This document shows positions 55,738 through 64,000 of a stretch of 64,000 nucleotides of DNA, in pieces. The position numbers and the translations under genes were made by a program. The notes under the pieces were generated by a model. It did no database searches, was not told where the DNA came from, and saw only the letters and a list, made by a program, of their open reading frames with translations. Numbering within the stretch: the first letter of the stretch is position 1; each line of letters begins with the position of its first letter. The stretch is from Luidia sarsii (lineage: Eukaryota > Echinodermata > Asteroidea > Paxillosida > Luidiidae): NCBI GenBank assembly GCA_949987565.1, contig OX465118.1, positions 2,818,538-2,882,537 on the forward strand, given 5' to 3'.

Positions 55738-55832
55738 AGTTGGAGGAACACCACACAGTGCCAGCGTAGCTCTCAAGTGTAAAAACAGAGGTCTTGGGTT
55801 CAAATCCCAGTGCAGTCAAATTATCTTTGGTA
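55738..55832 (+). mobile_element. tRNA-derived SINE, diverged copy
   Basis: Contains AGCGTAGCTCTCAAG, ACAGAGGTCTTGGGTTCAAA then TCCCAGTGCAGTCAAA. The B box GGTTCAAATCC is intact. Confidence 0.5.
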
Positions 55833-56578
55833 ATTGATGAAACCAGGTTAAACTGGCAATAAAATTATCACTCGTGAAGTCTTTTTGCGTACAATTTCAA
55901 TTGTGAAATGTTTTACATGAAGTAATACAGACTTAAGTACTTGTTAGAGTTACAAAGCAAAAGTGTGTTTATCACTGCAACCACATCAATGTAGCGTGTA
56001 TGTGCATTGAATGACGTTTGTATTCGACTAATTAGAACCTGCAAAAAATACCAGACTTTTGGAAGGGATCTTAGGGACAAAATTCCTTTTACATTTAGGT
56101 TTTTTAGCCATAACTTCTAAGGTAACTCATATTTACCTCTTATAAAGATGCTTTGTTACCAATCCCCATTTCATTGATTTACTAAACAAGTACCTGGTAG
56201 ATTTCCCAATCTCTATTCTTTCGTCCCTATCACCTCTTTGTCCAGTATCAGTAGTGTTGGTGGAGTTTTAGACTGTTACAAATTGCATCAAATTCCTTGA
56301 TGCGATTTATACATTTAAACCTTTGTACATACAACTATACATTTATACATTTTGTGCAAAATACTTAATTGCTTATGCTTATTGTAAGTTTAGCTATTTG
56401 TTGTAATTTTTCACCGCAATTGGGCTCTTGCCACTAGGGTAAAAGTACACAAACAATTCAACAATTCATATCATTTCGTATGAGGGAAAGGACAAATTGT
56501 AATGGTTGGAGGGAACAATCGATTTCCCAGAATGTGGCCTGCATTATTCCCCACACATAGCCAGGGTTAACCCAGAGG
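55833..56578. other. Intergenic, probably includes the 3' UTR of the death-domain gene
   Basis: AT-rich, no repeats recognised. I found no clear AATAAA on the minus strand within about 700 bases of the stop codon, so the transcript end is unplaced. Confidence 0.4.
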
Positions 56579-56910
56579 TTAAACATCCTCCAGTCGTATT
56601 GTTGTGCAATAATATTGTGACCTGGACACATCTAGCAGCATGAGGGCGGTCTTCTCAAATCCACAGGCAATCAACCTATTGACCAGAGCGCCTGCTGTCT
56701 TGAAGATTGCCCTATCCCTGCACGTTATGAGGGCCCTGGCCATTTGGTCACACGGATCTCTTTGCTGCCTTTTGATCAGTTCTACGGTTCGTTGGTCCAG
56801 TCCTTGGGTCACATTAGAAGGGATATTTTGAACCACTGACGGCCATTCGTGTGCACGGCTAAGATGAATCCAGCTACTGACATAACGGAGACAGAAGTCG
56901 CACATCGCAT
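56579..56910 (-). CDS. Death-domain gene exon 9: fifth death-fold domain, stop
   Basis: Encodes DAMCDFCLRYVSSWIHLSRA, EWPSVVQNIPSNVTQGLDQR, MARALITCRDRAIFKTAGAL and VNRLIACGFEKTALML. It has the six-helix spacing of a death domain but is the most diverged of the five: Cys replaces the usual Trp of helix 5 (ALITCRDR). Stop TAA at 56579-56581. Starts in phase 1. Confidence 0.8.
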
Positions 56911-59900
56911 CTGTTGAATTCAGAAAAAATATTATTAGATGAGAAGAGCGTGACAAGTACCTTAGATAGATGTGAAAACATCAATACAATCAAAACATCA
57001 ACACAAAACAATACATTTATCTTCCCCATTTTTATCAATGTATAGCAAAATTCATCATGTTCAGAATTCTGTTCATTTTCTTCGTTTCATTTTCAAAACA
57101 TGTGTACATCTTGTGTGATCATAGCTTGAGAAATCTAACGAATCGAAAATGTAAACTCCGTATTTCCGCCTTGGGCCTACCTTTAGTGATATTGACTGAT
57201 CCCATCTTGTCTGTTTCAAGACCTATGGCTTCTAATCCAGCACTATCTAGCGCTTTCAGCAGCTCGGTGTGTGACGCATATTTCCCCCTTGTCTCCTTCC
57301 AACGCACGAGGAGTCTGTAGCCCAACTCAGCCAGTAAGTCACCATTGTATTCGATCATCATCGGCTTTGTGTCCACATGGAGTTTGTCTGCTAATGGCTG
57401 CAGCATGTCATTTTCTATATGCGATGCCGCACATTTCAAACCTGCAGGGAAAGTGCATTCATTTCAGTTATCTTTTTTTTAATCAAAGTTCAAACTCTAA
57501 ACAAACTAATTGTCAGGATAAATAGGTTTGCGGAGACACCATGTAAATTCTCTTTGTGAGTAAGTGTGGTTCTGAAAAGAACCGGAGGAACTCGACGTTT
57601 CGAACAGTATACTCTGCTCGTCTTCAGGAGAAACTAATTGTCATTAACAAAAAATATCGAGGTAAGCCTACGTGTTCGTATACGCACCTGTACATCGGTC
57701 TTAAAAGCCCTATACAACATTGGTAAAAGTCAGAGGATTGCCACAGTTTGTGTACCATTAAACATTTCAGCGAAGGATTTAACTCAAATGGCAATCTGAG
57801 AAAGTAGAACTGAAAGGCAAAAAACCGTCACGGTTTTCGCACCGTTCTGTAGTGTAATGAATAGTTTATTACTCGCGAGTAATAAACTATTTGTCGATGT
57901 TTGAGTGAAGATATCTCGAGAAGTACAGCATCCCAGACCGTAAGATTTCAACATGAGGATTCTATCATGACCATCTACAAACTGTGTAAATTACATGTAG
58001 ATTAGAAGCAAATCTGTGGACATTGATGTTTTCCGATCTTCCCAATGTTGTATTGAAAATCGTTAATAAATCAACTTCAAAAGTTCAACAAATATTTTTT
58101 TTTACAGTTTGGTAATGAAATCTCACTTCCCAATTTGAAAGTTATCATACATCTGGTTAATTATCTTACGTTTGTCTTTGACCAGCTCTTCGTCCAGTAT
58201 GTCCGCATTTTGGCCAAGTCCCACACGTTCCATCTCGTACATCAAGTCTTCAAATCTAGCTCCGTTGCCTTCACCGTCACTGTCTCTCCATGCAACCAGG
58301 GCATTCAGGGTGAATAGCTTCTTGCTGAAGGCCTGACCGTGGTCTTTTGTCAAGGCGTCAATCTGTTCCTCCGAGAGGCCTAGCCTGCGCACGAGGCGGT
58401 AAATGGTCTCCCGACTTGCGTCCTTTGTGATTGTGCGCAGGAGAACGACTAGGTGGGAGAATAGAATTGACATTGATATTAATTAACAGCCGCTGCCAAA
58501 AGATTGTGGTCTTTCTTGGAATATTGCCTGAACCTATACTGAAAGCTCCATTCCTTATAACCAAGGCCATTCATGCAACCGCCGGATACATAGACACCCG
58601 GCCCATTCCATTGACGTAAATTTTATCACCACGCCGAACGTGCAGTTTTGAGATAGCTGGGAAAGGGATACAATGCTTCAGAACAACATGATAGGTCAGA
58701 AAGGGAATTTACGGTGGTGCACGCTCTCTAAATGCAAAAGAGTGAATAATTATTCACTTTCTCAAGGAGTGAAAATTGCTCCTAAAATCCAAAACCACTC
58801 CAAAAGAATGAAGAAAAAAAGCCACTGTAAAAAATGTGAACACCGCTGAGAGTGGAGTCAAATCCCACTTTTGTAAGGACCCATTATGGCTCCTCGATAG
58901 AATTGTGTTTGACTTCATTCCGTAGCGGTTTCCACACCTTTTACAGTGGTTTTCACTCTTTTTGAGCGGTTTTGGTTTTTCTTAAGGAATTTTCACTCTT
59001 TGTGCGAGTGGATTAATCACTCTTTTGCATTTAGAGAGTGGCCATGATGAAAACTGACCGAGCCGTTGTTAAAAACAAAAAATATAGGGGCGCCCACACA
59101 TTAATTTGGCAATAAAAGTCAGGAAAATAAGGCAAAAGCTTTGCACTCAGGGTCATATCTGTTGCAGAATTAAAATGCAAACAGGGAAACTAGTATTATT
59201 CATACTCGAGAAAAACCCCCCGAGAAAACGCCACTTAAATTGAATGAAATGATCCGTGCATGCACCTACCATCACGTGCATCCACCGAACTGATAATGGT
59301 GCATCGTTCTGCAGACATTTCCATTCCGCATTTGCGCATTGCTCTCAGTAGCTTTGTATGGGACGCCCTCTTTGTCAGTGTCTTGAACGAGTCTTCCCGC
59401 CATCTGTAGAGAATCTGGAACTTGTGATCGTTCAATTCATCCACGTAGCTTTGGCGGGATTCCTCGAGATCGACTTTCATGACGTCAGCGAGAGGTTGGA
59501 GGTCACCCGGAAGCCCCTTAGCAACCGATCTCAATCCTGGATGAAATGAAAATGGCAAAAATGCATTACCACTTGTACGGGAACATTTCATAGGCCTAAA
59601 CAGATTAGGGCCTTTTTCCAAAACTCGGCTTAGGCTCGGGATCCGGCTTCGCCTTTCTTTGTTTCGTCCATTTTAAAGTACAAGGCAAGAAAACGGGAGG
59701 CCTTTGGCTTTGTTTTTTAATGTATGCTGCCTTTTGAAAAGGGGTCCAAAGCATCACCTTAAACAAAGAACTCCAACTTGTGTTTTCAGCTATTGGATAA
59801 CAGAGACGAAGCCGGAGCCGAAGCCTAAGCCGGGATTTGGAAAGGGCCATAATAATTATGTTCAATCGTTTCATCAAAATACATAATGTTTTATTGATTA

Positions 59901-62900
59901 CAAAATCTTATCAAATTAATATATGATCATGGGGGTTTAATTATCTCGATTAATGTTGATAAACGTACGGTCGCTTGTCAGAAGATTCCTGTTGAGATTA
60001 TTGGCTGCTGACGTCATTTTGACGGCTTCGAAGGCCTCAATGAGCTTGGTGAATGTGGCCTCCTCCCCTAGATTGAGAACCCACTTCTCCAGTATGGCGT
60101 AGCGCTGCTCATTGAAGTCTTGATGGTGCGGTAAGAGACTCAGGTTGAGAATCTCGACCTCCGACAGACCAAAGAGGTGCATAGCAAGAGGAACGACGTA
60201 GTTCTTGGGAATATCTTTGGATATTGTCCGGATAACGATGTCTGCATGCATGAACAAGAAGTAAGAATGATGGTAAGTCTAAATCTGCAACAAAAACTCA
60301 TGTTCCCATTATATTTATTCTATATAGACTTTCGATCTGGACATGAAAAATCAACTTAAAAATTCGATTCGATGAGACGACCTTACCTTTAATCACTTCA
60401 TCGTCAGTGAATCTTTCTTGGACCTCTGGTGGAGCGGGGTGCTCTCTTTCCTTGGAAAAAAACAACAACAACAAAGTATCTACAATGAGAAGGGTGATCA
60501 AAGTCACGCGATGTATCGTTGTTGGTATAGCGACGTTTCGGTTGCTGGAAACAAAGTATCTTCAGTCAAAAGTGATATTCAAAAATGTTGCAAACTGCTT
60601 ACTGACTAAAATTACCAAAATGCAAATCTCAAAATTTAGTGGGCCTGCTGTTTCGATCCTAGCAGGACCTTTCTCAAAGGCAGAGTCAAGGACGAATGGA
60701 CGCGATATATAAAAAAATGCATATAGGCATATACCTCGACACAAGCTGAAGGCGAGCAGAAGGTTTTATATAAATCAAACCAATTGTTGATATGACCGGA
60801 GCTAACAACTTAAGGAAAGAAATACTGAATGGGAAACAAATTGTGAAAACAGCAAAGACGTTGTTCTTTGCTTAAGAACTGGAGTAGCATACAAGAAAGA
60901 CTGCTTGCTGACACAAAGTTGGGCAAAATGTACATCTAAACATTGAGGGTCTGACGTTTCAATCCTAGCAGTACATTTATAATGATTACGTAGAACTCGT
61001 GCTTTTGAAAAAGGTCCTGCAATTGAATGTATATAGGAAGGTTTGAGGTGACACCATGTATAAGGTCTCTTAAAGAAGAGGTGTGGTTCTGAAAAGAACC
61101 TGAGTGGTAACTCGACGTTTCGACCAGTATGCTCTGGCCGTCATTATTCTCCTGATGACGGCCACGGCAAACCTTCCTATATTGATTAACCCACCATTTA
61201 AGTCTTATTTAACAATTGAATGAATTAGATAAAAATTTAAGCTCTGCTCACTTTTGGTATAACCAACTTGGATGACGACACCACGTCCCCCAAGATGCTT
61301 TCCAGGTTGTTGAGGGTGAACTGTCTGCCGCTGCCCTTGTTCGTGGTCCCTGCGTGTATCGTCATGCGATGAATAAGCACATTGCCGCTGTACTCGGGTT
61401 GGAAACGCCCCCTATACACGCCCTCAACGAAGAAGTCCTTTCGATTGATTCGGTTGCGAAGCCATTTCAGTTGGAAGCGGTCTTTACGGTAGCTGTCGTT
61501 ACCGAACGTATTAATTTCCAAGTCTCCAACGAGACGAATATAGAAAGCCTGTTGACGAGAAGATACCGATTTCAGATATTTTTAAACAGATAGACTGGTC
61601 TTTTTAGCTTTTTAGTTTTAGCTTCGTCGAGATAATACCGAAGGAGATATTAACTTGCAAAGTGTGTTTTTCTTTCCAGCTACTCTCCGCCGACTGAGTG
61701 TTGTGTATTGCTCTGCGCACACAGATGCTGCCTTGCTGACAGAGGTTAGTTCTCTTTGCTTGATCATATATTCTTCTTATCATGTCTGATTTCAGATTTT
61801 CTTACACTGATAGAGGTTTTTTCAAGGCCTGTTTGCAGGCCAAGTCTCAGCTTCGTCGACATAATACCGAAGGAGATCATAGAAATGATCATGAAAATGT
61901 TGCACTTTTAGAAATAGAAATGTTGCACTTTTAAATAACATACATTGATAATTATGAAGAATAGAAATTACGACAAAGGTCCATGCAAATATTTTTTTAA
62001 TGAAATGTTAAAGCTTTTTTCCCCTTTGTCTGCCGATACAAAGTTTATTTCCCACAACGTACCTCTCCTGTCATCGCTTGAAAGGGTTCTGTATTGTAGG
62101 ATTCACAGATCTTGTACCTGTGTGGACAAGAATTCCAATTGAACATTTGAAAAGTTAATCATGTCATCATTCAGTTTAGCATTTAGACGATGCTGAATTC
62201 GATCCATGGAGTGTTCTTCAACACAAACCCACGCAGAAGGAGTAGGTTTGCAGTTACACCATGCCAAATTATCTTTTGTGAGTATTTAGGGGTTTTCACA
62301 CTAGACGAAATCACCGGGGATTTCTCAAAGATTCACCGGGGAAATCGGTCGGCCTGTTCACCCTACCAAAGAAATTCCACTGGAAAAGCTTTAAATATTT
62401 GCCCCTATATTCGGGAGTAGGGTAGAAGGAGAAAACCCCGGGGTTTTACATTTTCCCCGGGGAAAGCAAGCAGTGTGAACGTCAGCGGGTTTTTGCTTAC
62501 CCCACCTTTGTGCGTCCATTTTGGAACTTCAGAAAGTGCGCCCTCCGTTTACACATTCCCAGGGATAGATTGCCAGTGTGAAACAATCGTGCGTATTCCC
62601 GTGATAAAGTGTCCCCTGGAGTTGGCAAATTGGTCCAATGTGAACGGTTGCGGGGGTGTTGGCGGGGTGAAAAATCTCCGGGATTTGTGAAAAATCACCT
62701 GTAGTGTGAAAAGGGCTCAGTAGTGTGGTTCTGAATAGAGCCGGAGGAACTCGACGTTTCGAACAGTACCGGTATACTGTACTCTCTACGTTCTCAGGCA
62801 GAGTATTCCGCGTGGGACCTACACTGTTCGAAACTTCGAGTTCCTCTGGTTCTTTTCAGAACCACACATACTATACTTGCAAAAGATAATTTTGCATGGT

Positions 62901-63258
62901 GTCACCGCAAACCTCCTTCTGCTATCCTCACCCTGAAAACCTTCAAAACCCATGCAACTACACGATGGCTTGTCCATTTTGTAAATATTCGCTCGCGGTC
63001 CGCTCTCGTAGCACTTATTAGAAAGTGCTTATTCTAAATTCGGTCATTGGGAAGTTTCAAGGAAGGAACTCAGTTCAAACGGGGTCCTGCGTGTTCTCAT
63101 GACATTGTGAGGACATAGTTTACTAACCCACTGTCCATCATGTAGGTCTTAAGATCCTCCAAGCCATCGGGTTTGACAAGGTGAGCAGCGATCTCGGTCG
63201 GATCTTCCTGTCGCTGATGGACCACAAGCAATACAAGGTCTCCTTTCGGTTGAGGCAT
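56579..63258 (-). CDS. UPA-like protein with five tandem death domains (9 exons)
   Basis: Probable cytoplasmic adaptor or scaffold; death domains act by homotypic assembly. Minus-strand exons, 5' to 3': 63258-63128, 62117-62063, 61548-61252, 60450-60387, 60241-59969, 59536-59270, 58448-58170, 57441-57181, 56910-56579. All junctions are GT..AG and in phase: 653 codons including TAA (652 residues). Residues 1-161 resemble the UPA domain that precedes death domains in PIDD, UNC5 and ankyrin-type proteins (inferred from pattern, not proven). Residues 162-182 are a linker. Five death-fold domains follow at about 183-273, 274-362, 363-455, 456-542 and 543-652. No ZU5, protease or membrane segment is seen in these exons. 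An in-frame TGA 15 bases upstream of the ATG supports this start. I do not recognise a named orthologue; multi-death-domain genes are known to be expanded in echinoderms and amphioxus. Confidence 0.85.
57181..57441 (-). CDS. Death-domain gene exon 8: fourth death domain
   Basis: Encodes LQPLADKLHVDTKPMMIEYN, LGYRLLVRWKETRGKYASHT and ELLKALDSAGLEAIG. A canonical pattern (L..LA..L.V, LL..W....G..A....L..AL...GL). Closest to domain 2 in this protein. Phase 1 at both ends. Confidence 0.9.
57525..57632. mobile_element. GACGTTTCG foldback family, single arm
   Basis: GCGGAGACACCATGTAAATTC, GTGAGTAAGTGTGGTTCTG, AAAAGAACCGGAGGAACTCG then ACGTTTCGAACAGTATACTC and CTCGTCTTCAGGAGA. Only the left arm is kept. 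It lies in the intron between the fourth and third death-domain exons. Confidence 0.65.
57701..58055. mobile_element. TTAA-type MITE, ACAACATTGG ends
   Basis: Starts TTAAAAGCCCTATACAACAT and ends CCCAATGTTGTATTG. The interior matches 32034-32395 and 48597-48969. It lies between death-domain exons 7 and 8. Confidence 0.75.
58170..58448 (-). CDS. Death-domain gene exon 7: third death domain
   Basis: Encodes VVLLRTITKDASRETIYRLV, RRLGLSEEQIDALTKDHG, LNALVAWRDSDGEGNGARFE and DLMYEMERVGLGQNADIL. It resembles domain 1 (RTISKD against RTITKD; GLSEVEIL against GLSEEQID). Phase 1 at both ends. Confidence 0.9.
58723..59040. mobile_element. Full-length palindromic MITE, AGAGTG family
   Basis: Left GCTCTCTAAATGCAAAAGAG and TGAATAATTATTCACT; right ATCACTCTTTTGCATTTAGA then GAGTG. 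Sister of 44869-45212 with the same foldback layout. In the intron between death-domain exons 6 and 7. Confidence 0.85.
59270..59536 (-). CDS. Death-domain gene exon 6: second death domain
   Basis: Encodes LRSVAKGLPGDLQPLADVMK, FQILYRWREDSFKTLTKRAS and HTKLLRAMRKCGMEM. LQPLAD and ASHTKLL/ASHTELL are shared with domain 4. Phase 1 at both ends. Confidence 0.9.
59608..59848. mobile_element. MITE, GGCCCTTTCC terminal-repeat family
   Basis: Left GGGCCTTTTTCCAAAACTCGG with TTAGGCTCGGGATCCGGCTTC; right GAAGCCGGAGCCGAAGCCTA then AGCCGGGATTTGGAAAGGGCC. The least decayed of the three copies in the window. Confidence 0.75.
59969..60241 (-). CDS. Death-domain gene exon 5: first death domain
   Basis: Encodes DIVIRTISKDIPKNYVVPLA, MHLFGLSEVEILNLSLLPHH, RYAILEKWVLNLGEEATFTK and LIEAFEAVKMTSAANNL. 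The W....GEEATFTKL..AFE pattern is typical of helices 5-6 of death domains. The frame stays open past the donor to a stop at about 59939. Donor GTACGT and phase 1 support splicing instead. Confidence 0.9.
60387..60450 (-). CDS. Death-domain gene exon 4: linker
   Basis: A 64-base exon encoding EREHPAPPEVQERFTDDEVI then K. Pro/Glu-rich linker between the N-terminal domain and the first death domain. Phase 0 to phase 1: it converts the phase-0 N-terminal module to the phase-1 death-domain exons. Confidence 0.8.
60583..60685. repeat. GAAACGTCAGG dispersed repeat
   Basis: GTTGCAAACTGCTTACTGAC, TAAAATTACCAAAATGC, AAATTTAGTGGGCCTGCTG then TTTCGATCCTAGCAGGACC. It shows the family's longer flank, GCAAACTGCTTACTGAC. 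Confidence 0.72.
61040..61176. mobile_element. GACGTTTCG foldback family, short copy
   Basis: GGTTTGAGGTGACACCATG, GTGTGGTTCTGAAAAGAACC, CTCGACGTTTCGACCAGTATG, CTCTGGCCGTC, then GATGACGGCC and GGCAAACC. The stem pair here is GGCCAG with CTGGTC, a compensated change from GAACAG with CTGTTC. Confidence 0.65.
61252..61548 (-). CDS. Death-domain gene exon 3: core of UPA-like domain
   Basis: Ninety-nine codons, phase 0 at both ends. Encodes AFYIRLVGDLEINTFGND, FQLKWLRNRINRKDFFVEG, GRFQPEYSGNVLIHRMTI. The succession of short beta segments, F-x-W..R.NR.DFFVE, then a glycine strand resembles UPA domains. This is a pattern match by eye. Confidence 0.8.
62063..62117 (-). CDS. Death-domain gene exon 2 (micro-exon)
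   Basis: Fifty-five bases encoding GYKICESYNTEPFQAMTGE. Follows GTCCACACAG and ends GAG at donor GTACGT. It fits phase 2 in and phase 0 out, joining exons 1 and 3 in one frame. Confidence 0.78.
62234..62945. mobile_element. GACGTTTCG foldback copy split by another insertion
   Basis: The left arm (GAAGGAGTAGGTTTGCAG, TTACACCATGCC, TTTTGTGAGTA) is cut at about 62287. The rest resumes at about 62717 (GTGTGGTTCTGAA, CGGAGGAACTCGACGTTTCG, and the full right arm to GTGTCACCGCAAACC). Flanking AAACCCACGCA and AAACCCATGCA suggest an 11-base target duplication with one change. Confidence 0.65.
62289..62715. mobile_element. TIR element, TTTTCACACT ends, nested
   Basis: Left GGGTTTTCACACTAGACG, right TGTAGTGTGAAAAGGGC. 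The interior has CACCGGGGA and CCCCGGGG words and a GC content above its surroundings. It sits inside the GACGTTTCG copy at 62234-62945, so it inserted later. Confidence 0.7.
63128..63258 (-). CDS. Death-domain gene exon 1: start codon
   Basis: Encodes MPQPKGDLVLLVVHQRQEDP, HLVKPDGLEDLKTYMMDS. ATG at 63256-63258 in context GTCACCATGC (A at -3), with an in-frame TGA just upstream. A pyrimidine-rich tract ending CTTACTAAG lies 17 bases before the ATG, so a non-coding 5' exon may be spliced on here. Donor GGTTAGT, phase 2. Confidence 0.75.
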
Positions 63259-63436
63259 GGTGACGTATAGTCAATCTTAGTAAGATGAAAAGTCAAATAA
63301 ATGAAGGAATAAGACGACAATACATAGGCATGATGTAGAAAGCCCTAATATCAAACATTGGCTCATAATAATATATTATGCACCAATGTCTTTCATAATA
63401 AAACTGCAAACAATAATTATTTCAAACTTGATTGGT

Positions 63437-63535
63437 TTAAACTTGATTCTGCATTATGAGGGCGATTCCTAAGATACAAATTGCCAATGCCAAGACCATG
63501 ACCGTTATTCCAGCATTTTTCTTCGCCCACGACAT
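63437..63535 (-). CDS. Short ORF encoding a membrane-spanning peptide
   Basis: Thirty-two codons: MSWAKKNAG, then the hydrophobic stretch ITVMVLALAICILGIALIM, then QNQV and TAA. The Lys pair before an approximately 20-residue hydrophobic span looks like a signal anchor. It lies 178 bases upstream of the death-domain start on the same strand. It may be a peptide, a first exon of an alternative transcript (possible donor CAA-GTTTAA, weak), or chance. Confidence 0.3.
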   Translation of the reverse strand: MSWAKKNAGITVMVLALAICILGIALIMQNQV

Positions 63536-63667
63536 AACTAGACAAGTACAATCTACGTCCTAACAGGGTTGACACTCTTGTGAATATTCCCAGAATTCCT
63601 GGACTTGGCTCATCTTTACAAAAAATGGATACAGAAAGATTATACGTTCGTTATTTAACATACACCA

Positions 63668-64000
63668 CTTATAGGGATAACACAACGGTGATCGAGGTCA
63701 AAAAATATATAGCATCCATACATTGTCTTATCCAACAAATGAATGAAATAGCACACCTGTGAAAATTTCATCTCAATCCGCCAACCGAGTCTCGAGAAAA
63801 TAGTGAAAACGAATTTCGGTGAAAACCGCTTCATTTGTTTCGCGAAAATGCAGCATTCAATGTATTGTTCCGAAAAATTATTTAGATCTCGGGGTGAGAC
63901 GTAAATTATTTCTACTATAACCATCTTCAAACTGTATATGTAAATAATTATGTGAACATTTCTGTTTTTCGACCTTACCAATGTTGTGTAGGGGCTTTAA
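63668..64000 (-). mobile_element. TTAA-bounded MITE, truncated by or ending at the window edge
   Basis: Reverse complement starts TTAAAGCCCCTACACAACAT and follows 42998-43369 (ACAGTTTGAAGATGGTTATA, CTCGAGACTCGGTTGGC, TTTTCACAGGTGTGCTATTT). The far end near 63668 is decayed (GGGATAACACAACGGTGATC). Confidence 0.75.

Noticed and set aside
59937..59968. Death-domain gene ending at the TAA just after the first death domain
   Set aside because: Reading through gives a short extra tail (RTFININRDN), but a GTACGT donor at 59963-59968 and the phase-matched next exon with another death domain support splicing. A short isoform remains possible.
1..64000. CRISPR arrays, operons, ribosome binding sites, integrons
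   Set aside because: The window is clearly intron-bearing animal DNA. The regular repeats seen are minisatellites without spacer structure.

Overview
The window looks like animal genomic DNA, probably from an invertebrate deuterostome. An echinoderm or other ambulacrarian fits best: AGGCCTA and ACATGTAC words are dense, introns of 0.4 to 12 kb are packed with tRNA-derived SINEs and foldback elements, and there is a multi-death-domain gene of the kind expanded in echinoderms and amphioxus. The phylum is inference; no species can be named from sequence alone.

Layout. (1) 1-11470: gene-free upstream DNA with foldback elements, a possible composite element (2538-4607) and a 2-kb minisatellite (5940-7978). 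(2) 11495-51208, plus strand: a complete 19-exon Tolloid/BMP1-family metalloprotease gene. I rebuilt every exon junction in phase. They give 1043 residues: signal peptide, charged prodomain, astacin protease, CUB1, CUB2, EGF1, CUB3, EGF2, CUB4, CUB5. Its introns hold most of the mobile DNA, including an inverted copy of the gene's own exon 2 with a stop codon (40667-41090). (3) 51209 to about 52885: likely 3' UTR. (4) 52890-56578: intergenic, with a long-TIR element and a THAP-domain transposon relic. (5) 56579-63258, minus strand, tail-to-tail with the first gene: a complete-looking nine-exon gene for a 652-residue protein. It has an N-terminal region resembling a UPA domain and then five tandem death-fold domains, one per exon. 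I do not recognise it as a named gene. (6) 63259-64000: its upstream DNA, with a short membrane-peptide ORF and a TTAA-bounded repeat at the window edge.

The two genes have no obvious functional link. The protease would act outside the cell (procollagen, Chordin/BMP axis). The death-domain protein would be a cytoplasmic signalling scaffold. Points most worth a second look: the inverted exon-2 copy, the five-death-domain gene built from phase-1 exons, a foldback repeat family with a hammerhead-like core, and several datable nested insertions.
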